Position numbers and translations under genes: made by a program
Notes under the pieces: generated by a model
The model's database searches: none
What the model was told of the DNA's origin: nothing
What the model saw: the letters and a program-made list of their open reading frames with translations, nothing else
Shown: positions 39,728 through 47,634 of the stretch, piece after piece
Layout: every line of letters starts with the position of its first letter
How positions within the stretch are numbered: the first letter of the stretch is position 1
Assembly: GCF_018362775.1 (NCBI RefSeq)
Contig: NZ_JAGYXY010000003.1
Location: 124,001-188,000 of the forward strand
DNA length: 64,000 nt
Origin: Alistipes montrealensis
GTDB taxonomy: Bacteria > Bacteroidota > Bacteroidia > Bacteroidales > Rikenellaceae
Reading direction: 5' to 3'

Positions 39728-41440
39728 ATGAGTGCCGAACCGACCAAGAAGAACCGACAGCGGGTCGTGAAAACCCGCAGCCGCTTTACCACTTTACTGA
39801 CTGTCTACTTCTTCGTAGCGCTGATTATTCCCAATTGCGTGCTGGCAAATACGGAGCCTTACTCCATATGGACCGTCGAGGCGCTGATCCTTATGCCTTT
39901 GGGATTCTACATGATGTGGAGCGTGGCGCTGCGGCGTTCTGGCGTGATGATCTGGCTGGCATTCCCGTTCATCTTCTTCTGCGCCTTCCAGATCGTGCTG
40001 CTGTACCTCTTCGGCAACTCGATCATTGCGACGGACATGTTCACCAACCTGCTGACGACCAATCCGGGCGAGGCGGGCGAACTGCTGGGCAACATCTACC
40101 CCTCGGTGATCCTCGTCTGCGTACTCTACCTGCCGCTGCTGTGGCTTGCGGCGCGTGAAATCGGGCACAAACGCTACATCACGCGCACCGCGCGCATGAA
40201 CATCGGCCTGACCGGTGCGGCGCTCTTCGCGCTGGGCCTGCTGACCCTGTGGCCTGCCTACCGCGTCAGCGAAGACCGGCATGTGCTGCGCGACGAGATT
40301 TTCCCGCTCAATATCATGTACAACCTCGGGCTGAGCGGCTCCGAGTTCCGTAAATCGTACAATTTTCAGAAGACCTCCGAGGGATTCACCTACGAGGCCG
40401 AGCGCACAGCCCAGGCCCCGGGACGCGAAGTCTACGTATATATCATAGGCGAGGCGGCGCGTGCGATGAACTGGCAGCTTTACGGCTACGAACGCGAGAC
40501 CAATCCCCTGCTCTCGCAGGTCGGTGACCTGGTGGTTTTCCGCAATATGCTCACCCAGAGCAACACCACCCACAAGAGCGTGCCGCTGATCCTTTCGTCC
40601 GTGTCTACCGACGAACACGAAGAACTTTACCGCCGCAAGGGCCTTCCGGCACTTTTCAACGAAGCGGGATTCGACACCTGGTTCATCTCCAACCAGTCGC
40701 CGCAGGGGGCGATGATCGACCACCTGGCCCACGATGCCAAGCACGTGATCTACATCCGTTCGCCGCGTCACGACATGCAGTTGCTCGACGAAATGCGCCG
40801 GGTGCTGGACAAGAGCGATTCCCGGAAAATACTTTTCATACTCCACTGCTACGGTTCGCACTTCAGCTATCACCAGCGTTACCCGCGTGAATTCGCCCAT
40901 TTCCAACCCGACGACGACGTGGCGATCGCCTTGCAGCACCGCCCGATGCTCGTCAACGCCTACGACAATTCGATCCGTTACACGGATTATTTCCTTGCGC
41001 AGACCATCGGTTTCCTGCGTTCGCAGCAGGGAACCTCGTCGGCGCTGCTCTACTGTGCCGACCACGGCGAAGACCTGATCGACGACGCCCGTGAGCGATT
41101 CCTGCACGCATCGCCCACAACGACGGCCTACCAGCTATATGTGGCGTCGCTGGCCTGGTTCTCGGAGGACTACCGGCAGCATTTCCCCGAAAAGGTCGCC
41201 GCCGCCGAAGCCAACGAGACGGCTCCTGCGACGACGCATGCGCTGTTCCACACGATGGCCGACATGGCTTCGATCCGCGGACGGTTCCTCACGACAAAGG
41301 TGTCGCTCGTAAGTCCCGATTTCGACCGTGCGGCTCCGCGCCGTTACCTGAACGACCACAACGAAGCCGTTCCCTTCCCCAAGACGGGCCTCAAGCCCGA
41401 AGATATGGAGGTATTCCGGCGCTACGGCATCGAACTTTAG
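39728..41440 (+). CDS. Phosphoethanolamine transferase-like sulfatase-fold membrane enzyme
   Basis: 570-aa protein. The first 180 residues hold about five transmembrane helices, and the rest is a periplasmic alkaline-phosphatase/sulfatase-fold domain. EptA-type ligands are visible: 'IGEAARAMNWQLYGYERETNP' (metal Glu about 242), 'SNTTHKSVPLIL' (nucleophile Thr about 280-281) and 'YCADHGEDL' (metal Asp-His 445-446), with a His in 'FLHASPTTT'. Such enzymes move phosphoethanolamine from lipid to lipid A or glycans, which can lower binding of cationic peptides. The acceptor here is not known. It starts 15 nt after the barrel gene. Confidence 0.85.
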   Translation: MSAEPTKKNRQRVVKTRSRFTTLLTVYFFVALIIPNCVLANTEPYSIWTVEALILMPLGFYMMWSVALRRSGVMIWLAFPFIFFCAFQIVLLYLFGNSIIATDMFTNLLTTNPGEAGELLGNIYPSVILVCVLYLPLLWLAAREIGHKRYITRTARMNIGLTGAALFALGLLTLWPAYRVSEDRHVLRDEIFPLNIMYNLGLSGSEFRKSYNFQKTSEGFTYEAERTAQAPGREVYVYIIGEAARAMNWQLYGYERETNPLLSQVGDLVVFRNMLTQSNTTHKSVPLILSSVSTDEHEELYRRKGLPALFNEAGFDTWFISNQSPQGAMIDHLAHDAKHVIYIRSPRHDMQLLDEMRRVLDKSDSRKILFILHCYGSHFSYHQRYPREFAHFQPDDDVAIALQHRPMLVNAYDNSIRYTDYFLAQTIGFLRSQQGTSSALLYCADHGEDLIDDARERFLHASPTTTAYQLYVASLAWFSEDYRQHFPEKVAAAEANETAPATTHALFHTMADMASIRGRFLTTKVSLVSPDFDRAAPRRYLNDHNEAVPFPKTGLKPEDMEVFRRYGIEL

Positions 41441-41453
41441 ACGATACTGAAAT

Positions 41454-41487
41454 AATTAGGGCTGCTCCTGACGGGGCAGCCCTAATT
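41454..41487. terminator. Bidirectional terminator
   Basis: AATTAGGGCTGC (41454-41465) pairs perfectly with GCAGCCCTAATT (41476-41487), between the transferase gene and the convergent histone-like gene. Confidence 0.9.
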
Positions 41488-41507
41488 GTTTAAATTCGGG
41501 GTCCGAA

Positions 41508-41681
41508 TTATTTCGCAGCGTCTACGGAAACCTTGCGGAACTCCTTCATCATCTTCGAAATTTCCAGAGCCGATTTGCGGGCGCGAGTGCCTGCAGCCTT
41601 GTTGTTTTTCTCTACCTGAGCAGCTGCGTTGGCTGCAAATACCTCAAACTCTGCGTTGATTTTTGCTACTAATTCTTTCAT
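41508..41681 (-). CDS. Histone H1-like DNA-associated small protein (Hc1 family)
   Basis: 57-aa basic protein: MKELVAKINAEFEVFAANA, then 'VEKNNKAAGTRARKSALEISKMMKEFRKVS'. It matches the short Bacteroidetes 'histone H1' (Hc1-like) family, in which 'NKAAGTRARK.SLEI.K..KEFRK.S' is invariant. It is probably nucleoid-associated. ATG 41681 is chosen: a TATCTTTG -7 box (complement of 41716-41723) lies 34 nt upstream, and a longer frame to 41747 would cross it. It is a single gene with its own terminator. Confidence 0.87.
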   Translation of the reverse strand: MKELVAKINAEFEVFAANAAAQVEKNNKAAGTRARKSALEISKMMKEFRKVSVDAAK

Positions 41682-41715
41682 AGTTTTATTTATTAAATTG
41701 GGTTTGTTATCAACG

Positions 41716-41723
41716 CAAAGATA
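41716..41723 (-). promoter_or_regulatory. -7 element of the histone-like gene
   Basis: Minus-strand TATCTTTG, complement of 41716-41723. No clear -33. Confidence 0.6.
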
Positions 41724-41845
41724 TAAAATTATTCTAATCCACACCATCGGGAGCCTGAAAAAACCGCCTTTTTTACAAGAAAATACCTATTTTAGAGGGG
41801 TGACGGTACGTTTTTTGCCTTTCCACCGGGGTAAAACATACCCTT

Positions 41846-42955
41846 ATGGACAGATTTTTCCTTACAACATGCCTATTTGCCGCGCTCCTCACGGGCTGCG
41901 GAAAGCACACGCCGAAGCAGGTGATGCCGCCCCTGCGGGTCGGAGTAGCCGTGTCGGCGGTCGACAGCGTTCCCAACCGCATGAGCTTCATCGGTTACCT
42001 CGCGAGCAACTTCGACGCCGTGATCCAGCCGCGCGTAACCGGCTACCTCTCGTCGAAACAATACGGCAACGGCATGCCTGTCCGGCGCGGGCAGCTGCTC
42101 TTCACCATCGACCCCAACCAGTTGTCGACTTCGATGCTGGCGGCCGAGGCCGAGCTCGAATCGGCCCGGGCGCAGGCCCTCGAAGCCCGCAACAACTACG
42201 ACCGCGCCGTACCGCTGGCCCGCATCAACGCCATCAGCCAGTCGCAGTTGGACCAGTATACGGCGCAATGGAAAGCCGCCGAGGCGTCTGTGCGTTCCGC
42301 GGAGCAGTCGCTGCTGAGCGCCCGGCTCAATGTGAGTTACACCGAACTGCGTTCGCCGATCGACGGCATCATCGAACACACAGCAGCGCATGTGGGCGAC
42401 TATGTGGGCCCGGGCACGCAGTTCAGCGTACTGACGACCGTATCGAACATCGACACGCTGACGGTCGACGTGGCGATCCCCATGTCGCAGTACCTGCGCT
42501 ATGCAGGGGACCGGACTTCGATTTACGACAACGATGGGCTGCTCTCGGACATCCGTCTCGTGCTGGCCGACGGCTCGCAGTATCCCCACGAGGGACTCTA
42601 CGACTACACGCGCAAGGACGTTTCGTCCGCTACCGGGACGCTCGTGCTGGTGGTGATGTTCCCCAACCCCGACGAAGCGCTGAAACCGGGCCAGTTCGCC
42701 CGCGTCGAGGCCAACGTCGGACCCGTGCGGCCGAGGATCGTCGTTCCCCAGCAGGCCGTGAGCCAGGCGCAGGACATCTCGTCGGTGTGGGTCGTGGCGG
42801 CCGACAGCACGGCGCAGTACCGCCGCGTCACGCCCGGTGAAACCTACGGCGCACTGTGGTGCATCGACGAAGGACTGGACAGCGGCGAACAGGTCGTGGT
42901 CGCCGGACAGCAGAAACTGCGCAACGGCGCGAAGGTAATTCCCGAAAAGAGGTAG
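41846..42955 (+). CDS. RND efflux periplasmic adaptor (MexA/AcrA-like lipoprotein)
   Basis: 369-aa membrane-fusion protein. The lipobox 'LLTGCG' (Cys about residue 17) anchors it to the inner membrane. 'SFIGYLASNFDAVIQPRVTGYLSSKQYGNGMPVRRGQLLFTID' is the lipoyl/beta-barrel signature, followed by a helical hairpin ('LLAAEAELESARAQALEARNNY'-type) and 'LNVSYTELRSPIDGIIEH' (second lipoyl half). It links the permease to the outer-membrane channel. It is the first of three tightly spaced genes; the permease starts 4 nt after its stop. Confidence 0.92.
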   Translation: MDRFFLTTCLFAALLTGCGKHTPKQVMPPLRVGVAVSAVDSVPNRMSFIGYLASNFDAVIQPRVTGYLSSKQYGNGMPVRRGQLLFTIDPNQLSTSMLAAEAELESARAQALEARNNYDRAVPLARINAISQSQLDQYTAQWKAAEASVRSAEQSLLSARLNVSYTELRSPIDGIIEHTAAHVGDYVGPGTQFSVLTTVSNIDTLTVDVAIPMSQYLRYAGDRTSIYDNDGLLSDIRLVLADGSQYPHEGLYDYTRKDVSSATGTLVLVVMFPNPDEALKPGQFARVEANVGPVRPRIVVPQQAVSQAQDISSVWVVAADSTAQYRRVTPGETYGALWCIDEGLDSGEQVVVAGQQKLRNGAKVIPEKR

Positions 42956-42959
42956 CGCC

Positions 42960-45900
42960 ATGGAGAAATTTTTCGTATCGCGCCCGATCTTCGCCATCTC
43001 GCTGGCCATCGTCATCGTGCTGGTCGGACTGATCTCGATCATGAGCCTGCCGATCGAGCAGTATCCCGACATCACGCCTCCGGTCGTGGAGGTGTCGGCC
43101 ACCTACGACGGCGCCGACGCCGAGACCGTGAACAACGCCGTCGCAACACCCGTGGCGCAGGCCGTGATGGGCGTCAGCGACATGCTCTACATGCAGGCCA
43201 CCAGTTCGAACAACGGTGCGATGGTGCTGCAAGTCACCTTCGACATCGGGTCGGACCCCGACCTCGACGCCATCTTCACCCAGAACAACGTCGCCTCGGC
43301 CACGGCCGAACTGCCCGCTACGGTCACCAAGCAAGGTGTCACCACGCGCAAAACCATGACGGGATTCCTGATGGTCTACTCGCTGCACAGCGACGGACGC
43401 TACGACGGGGAGTTCCTCTCGAATTACGCCTACATCAACCTCCAGAACGAACTGCTGAAGATCGACGGCGTGGGCAAGGTCTCGATCATGGGGGCCGGCG
43501 AATACGCCATGCGCATCTGGCTCAAACCCGACGTGCTGAAATACTACGGCATTGCGGTCGACGAGGTGATCGCCGCCATCGAGAAACAGGGAGGCATCTA
43601 CCCTGCCGGGCAATTCGGCGCAGAACCGGCTCCCGACGGCGTGGCCTACACCTATACGGTGACCATGCCGCCGCAAATCTCCACAGCCGGCGAGTTTGCC
43701 GACATCGTTGTCAGGACCACCTCCTCGGGCGAACAGATTCGCCTGCGGGACATCGCCGAGGTCTCCCTGGGCAGCCAGACCTACGGGGTCAGCTCTTCGT
43801 TCGAAAGCGACCCGACGGCCATGATCGTCATCTACCAGCAGCCGGGCAGCAACGCCGTGGCTGTCGGCGGCAAAGTCAAAGCCGCGATGGAACGCCTCTC
43901 GGAGCGTTTCCCCGACGGCGTCGAAGCCGCCACGATCGTCGACACGACCACGAGTATCGACGCCGGCGTGAAGGACATCTTCCGCACGCTGATCATCGCG
44001 CTGATACTGGTCATCTTCATCATCTACCTCTTCCTGCAGGACTGGCGGGCCACGGTCATTCCGCTCGTGGCGATTCCCGTGTCGCTCGTCGGTGCGTTCG
44101 CGCTGTTTCCGCTGCTGGGATTCTCGATCAACATCATCTCGCTGCTGGGCCTCGTGCTGGCCATCGGCCTTGTGGTCGACGACGCCATCGTCGTGGTCGA
44201 GGCTGCGCAGGTCAATATCGAACGGGGTATGAAGCCGCATGCGGCGGCACTGGAAGCCATGCGCAACGTCGCCTCGCCGATCGTCGCTACGACCGTCGTA
44301 CTGCTGGCCGTCTTCGTCCCCGTGTCGTTCACGGGCGGCATCACGGGACGGCTGTTCCAGCAATTCTCCGTCACGATCGCCGTGTCGGTGGTGATCTCGG
44401 CGTTCAACGCCCTGACGCTCTCCCCGGCGCTCTGCGCCCTGTTGCTGCGCCACCGGGAACCGTCGCAAAAAGGTTTCTTCGCCGCCTTCAACCGCTGGTT
44501 CGCCCGGCAGATGGAGCATTACAGTACGTTTACCCCGACGCTGATGCGCCACGTCGCCCGCACGGGCATTTTCGTGGCCGTGGTCCTCGGGGTGATCTTC
44601 GTCGTGTGGCGCAAGCTGCCCGCCGGATTCCTGCCCGAAGAGGACCAGGGCTATGTAATGGTGATGGTCTCGACGCCCGAAGCCTCGTCGCTACAGATAA
44701 CCCGGCAGGCCATGGCCGAGGCCGACGCCGTGATCCGCACGCTGCCCGAAGTGGCATCGACTTCGTTCGCCGCGGGATTCAACATGATGGCCGGCATCGC
44801 CTCGACATCGAGCGGCATCATCTTCGCCAAGCTCGTCGACTACTCCGACCGCAAGCTCTCGGCCATGCAGATCGCCCAGCGGCTCACCGGGGAACTCTAC
44901 GTCGCGGTTCCGGGAGCCGAATGCTACGCCTTCATCCCGCCTTCGATCCCGGGCCTGGGCATCACCTCGGGTGTATCGGTGGAGGTGCAGGACCTCGAAG
45001 GACGCGGCACGGCCTACCTGCTCGAAAACGCCGAAAAGCTGATGGACTCGCTGCGCCGAAGCCCCTCGATCGCTTCGGTCACCACGCAGTTCAACGCCGG
45101 GGTTCCCCAGCGGCGGCTGCGCATCGACAAACAGCAGGCGCTGGCCGCCGGCGTGGACCTCGGAACGCTTTACGGCGAACTGACGACCCTGCTGGGCGGG
45201 GCGTATATCAACAACTTCACGCGTTTCGGCAAACTCTACCAGACCTACATCCAGGCTGCGCCCGATTACCGGCTCGACCATCGGTCACTCGACAGTTACT
45301 ACGTCGCCTCGGCGTCGGGTGAGAGCGTCCCCGTAGCATCGTTCATCGACGTTGTCGACACCGTGGGCGTGGAGTACGTTTCGCAGTTCAACCTCTACCG
45401 GTCGATCTCGCTCACCGTCACCCCGGCGGCGCGGGCCTCAACGACGACCGTCATGCAGGAAATCACCGCGACGGCCTCCGACGTGCTGCCCGACGACATC
45501 GGCACGGCATGGAGCGGAACCTCATACCAGGAGGCCAACGCCTCGAAGACCGGGGGACTGGTCTACGTGCTGGCTCTCGTATTCGTGTTCCTCGCCCTGG
45601 CGGCCCTCTACGAATCGTGGGGACTTCCGCTGGCGATCCTGATGAGCGTTCCCGTAGCGGTGCTGGGCGCAGTGCTGTTCATCGGCGGCTCGCACCTGAT
45701 GAATGCACTCTACGTCAACGACATCTACATGCAGATTTCACTCGTGATGCTGATCGGACTGGCGGCCAAAAACGCCATCCTCGTGGTGGAATACGCCGAC
45801 AGGCTGTTCCGCGAGCAGGGTGCGTCGCTGATGGATGCGGCGATCGGGGCCGCGAAACTCCGCGTGCGGCCGATCATCATGACCGCCTTCGCCTTCATTC

Positions 45901-46097
45901 TGGGCGTCATGCCCCTCGTCTTCGCCAGCGGCGTCTATGCTACGGCCCGCAACATCATGGGCGTAGCGCTCGTGGGCGGCATGCTGTTCGCTACGCTGCT
46001 GGGCATCTTCGTCTACCCTGCGCTCTATTACTTCGTGGGAAAAATCGGAGGTTTCGAGAAACGCCGCGAACGCAAAAAACAGGAGGAAGCACAATGA
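42960..46097 (+). CDS. RND efflux permease, HAE1 family (AcrB-like)
   Basis: 1045-aa proton-driven inner-membrane pump. 'FFVSRPIFAISLAIVIVLVGLISIMSLPIEQYPDITPP' is the canonical HAE1 start. TM helix 4 carries 'GLVLAIGLVVDDAIVVVE', including the proton-relay Asp-Asp pair, and 'PVSLVGAFALFPLLGFSINI' is also diagnostic. The second half repeats the layout, with 'LIGLAAKNAILVVEYAD'. The substrate range cannot be read from sequence. It is fourth-base coupled to the outer-membrane gene (ATGA overlap). Confidence 0.95.
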   Translation: MEKFFVSRPIFAISLAIVIVLVGLISIMSLPIEQYPDITPPVVEVSATYDGADAETVNNAVATPVAQAVMGVSDMLYMQATSSNNGAMVLQVTFDIGSDPDLDAIFTQNNVASATAELPATVTKQGVTTRKTMTGFLMVYSLHSDGRYDGEFLSNYAYINLQNELLKIDGVGKVSIMGAGEYAMRIWLKPDVLKYYGIAVDEVIAAIEKQGGIYPAGQFGAEPAPDGVAYTYTVTMPPQISTAGEFADIVVRTTSSGEQIRLRDIAEVSLGSQTYGVSSSFESDPTAMIVIYQQPGSNAVAVGGKVKAAMERLSERFPDGVEAATIVDTTTSIDAGVKDIFRTLIIALILVIFIIYLFLQDWRATVIPLVAIPVSLVGAFALFPLLGFSINIISLLGLVLAIGLVVDDAIVVVEAAQVNIERGMKPHAAALEAMRNVASPIVATTVVLLAVFVPVSFTGGITGRLFQQFSVTIAVSVVISAFNALTLSPALCALLLRHREPSQKGFFAAFNRWFARQMEHYSTFTPTLMRHVARTGIFVAVVLGVIFVVWRKLPAGFLPEEDQGYVMVMVSTPEASSLQITRQAMAEADAVIRTLPEVASTSFAAGFNMMAGIASTSSGIIFAKLVDYSDRKLSAMQIAQRLTGELYVAVPGAECYAFIPPSIPGLGITSGVSVEVQDLEGRGTAYLLENAEKLMDSLRRSPSIASVTTQFNAGVPQRRLRIDKQQALAAGVDLGTLYGELTTLLGGAYINNFTRFGKLYQTYIQAAPDYRLDHRSLDSYYVASASGESVPVASFIDVVDTVGVEYVSQFNLYRSISLTVTPAARASTTTVMQEITATASDVLPDDIGTAWSGTSYQEANASKTGGLVYVLALVFVFLALAALYESWGLPLAILMSVPVAVLGAVLFIGGSHLMNALYVNDIYMQISLVMLIGLAAKNAILVVEYADRLFREQGASLMDAAIGAAKLRVRPIIMTAFAFILGVMPLVFASGVYATARNIMGVALVGGMLFATLLGIFVYPALYYFVGKIGGFEKRRERKKQEEAQ

Positions 46098-47476
46098 AAA
46101 CGAAAATCATAATCGCCGCCCTGCTGCTGGCGGCCTGTACGCCGAAATTCTACCCGCCGCAGGTCGCGACGCCCGAAAACTACATCTACGGCGACGGATT
46201 CTCGTCCGACACGACGGGCGTAGGCGAACGCTGGTGGGAGCTTTTCGGCGACACGACGCTCAACGCGCTGGTCGGACGGGCCCTGGCGAACAACCGCGAT
46301 GCGGCGGCCGCCGCCGCCCGGGTCGAAGAGGCGCGGGCCAACCTCAGGGCCACCCGGGCGCAATACCTGCCGCAGGTCGGCATCGGAGCCACCGCCGAGG
46401 GCGAATACACGCCCCAGACCAAGATCGTGCAGTCGTATGCCGTCGAGCCGACGCTCTCGTGGGAGTTGTCGTTGTTCGGGGCGCTGCGCAACGCCAAGCG
46501 TGCCGCCAAGGCGGAGATAGCCTCCGCAGAATGGGCGTTGGCAGGAGTGCGGCTCTCGCTGGCTGCCGAGGTCGCCACGACCTATTTCACCCTGCTGGGG
46601 TACGAGCGCGACCTCTCGATCGCCCGCCAGACCCTTCGCCTGCGGCGCGAATCGGCCGCGCTGATCGACTCGATGTTCCGCTACGGCATGTCCGACGGCG
46701 TGGCGCTGGAGCAGGCCCGGAGTCTGGTCTACACCGCCGAAGCGGACATCCCGCAGTATGCGCGGGCCGTGGAGCAGACGTGGCTGTCGATGGGGATTCT
46801 GCTGGGCGAGACGCCTTCCCGGGCGCAACTCTCCGGTGCTGGACTGCACCTGCTGACCGACTACCGCCCTGCGGAGATTCCCGTGGGACTGCCTTCGGAA
46901 TTGCTCAAACGCCGTCCCGACATCCGCCAGGCGCATTTCGACATGCTCCACGCTGCGGCGCAGGCCGGGCAGGCCCGAAGCGCTCGTTTTCCGTCTATTT
47001 CGCTGACTGCCAAAGGCGGAGTTGCATCCAATTCAATCAAAGGTTTAACTGCGGCGAATCCCTGGGCATGGGATGCCCTGGGCTCCATCGCCGAGCCGAT
47101 ATTCGGATTCGGAAAACTGCGCAATGCCGAGCGGGCCGCGATGGCGGCCTACACGCAGTCGGCCAAGAACTACGAGCAGACCGTGCTGACGGCTTTTGCC
47201 GATGTGGAGAAGGCATTGGTGGCCATCACGACCTACCGCGACCAGACCGAACGCACGGGCGAACTGGTGCTTTCGAACGACCGCATCGCCACGATGACCC
47301 GCGCGCTCTACCGCAGCGGATTGTCCGGCTACCTCGACGTGATCGACGCCGAACGCAGCCTCTACCAGTCGCAGATGGCACTTGTCAACCTCGTGGCGCA
47401 GCAGTATATCAACTACGTCACGCTCTGCAAAGCGCTGGGCGGCGGGTGGACTGCCGCAATTAAGAATGAAGAATGA
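46094..47476 (+). CDS. RND efflux outer-membrane channel lipoprotein (OprM/CusC-like)
   Basis: 460-aa TolC-superfamily factor. The lipobox 'LLLAAC' gives an N-terminal lipid anchor. 'ERWWELFGDTTLNALVGRALANNRDAAAAAARVEEARANLRATRAQYLPQVG' in the first repeat and the repeated coiled-coil pair later ('LLKRRPDIRQAHFDMLHAAAQ', 'LSGYLDVIDAERSLYQSQMALV') define the NodT family. The ATG at 46094 overlaps the permease stop. It completes the tripartite pump. Confidence 0.92.
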   Translation: MKTKIIIAALLLAACTPKFYPPQVATPENYIYGDGFSSDTTGVGERWWELFGDTTLNALVGRALANNRDAAAAAARVEEARANLRATRAQYLPQVGIGATAEGEYTPQTKIVQSYAVEPTLSWELSLFGALRNAKRAAKAEIASAEWALAGVRLSLAAEVATTYFTLLGYERDLSIARQTLRLRRESAALIDSMFRYGMSDGVALEQARSLVYTAEADIPQYARAVEQTWLSMGILLGETPSRAQLSGAGLHLLTDYRPAEIPVGLPSELLKRRPDIRQAHFDMLHAAAQAGQARSARFPSISLTAKGGVASNSIKGLTAANPWAWDALGSIAEPIFGFGKLRNAERAAMAAYTQSAKNYEQTVLTAFADVEKALVAITTYRDQTERTGELVLSNDRIATMTRALYRSGLSGYLDVIDAERSLYQSQMALVNLVAQQYINYVTLCKALGGGWTAAIKNEE

Positions 47477-47584
47477 AAAATTAAAAATCGTGTTATTCAG
47501 ACATAATAGGGCCAGACCAGTAAATCCGCAAATTTTCAATTCCTAATTTTTCATTTTCAATTCAGGGCATACCTACTTATGGGG

Positions 47585-47616
47585 ATTGCACATATCGCCG
47601 TAAAGTCGTACCTTTG
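47585..47616 (+). promoter_or_regulatory. Promoter of feoAB
   Basis: ATTG (47585-47588), a 20-nt spacer and TACCTTTG (47609-47616), with the ATG 18 nt later, giving a very short leader. Confidence 0.72.
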
Positions 47617-47634
47617 GACGCAAAACAGAAGAAA

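Noticed and set aside
45509-46093. N-terminal extension of the efflux channel frame
   Set aside because: It overlaps the permease gene in another frame; the lipoprotein signal starts at 46094 with an ATGA overlap.
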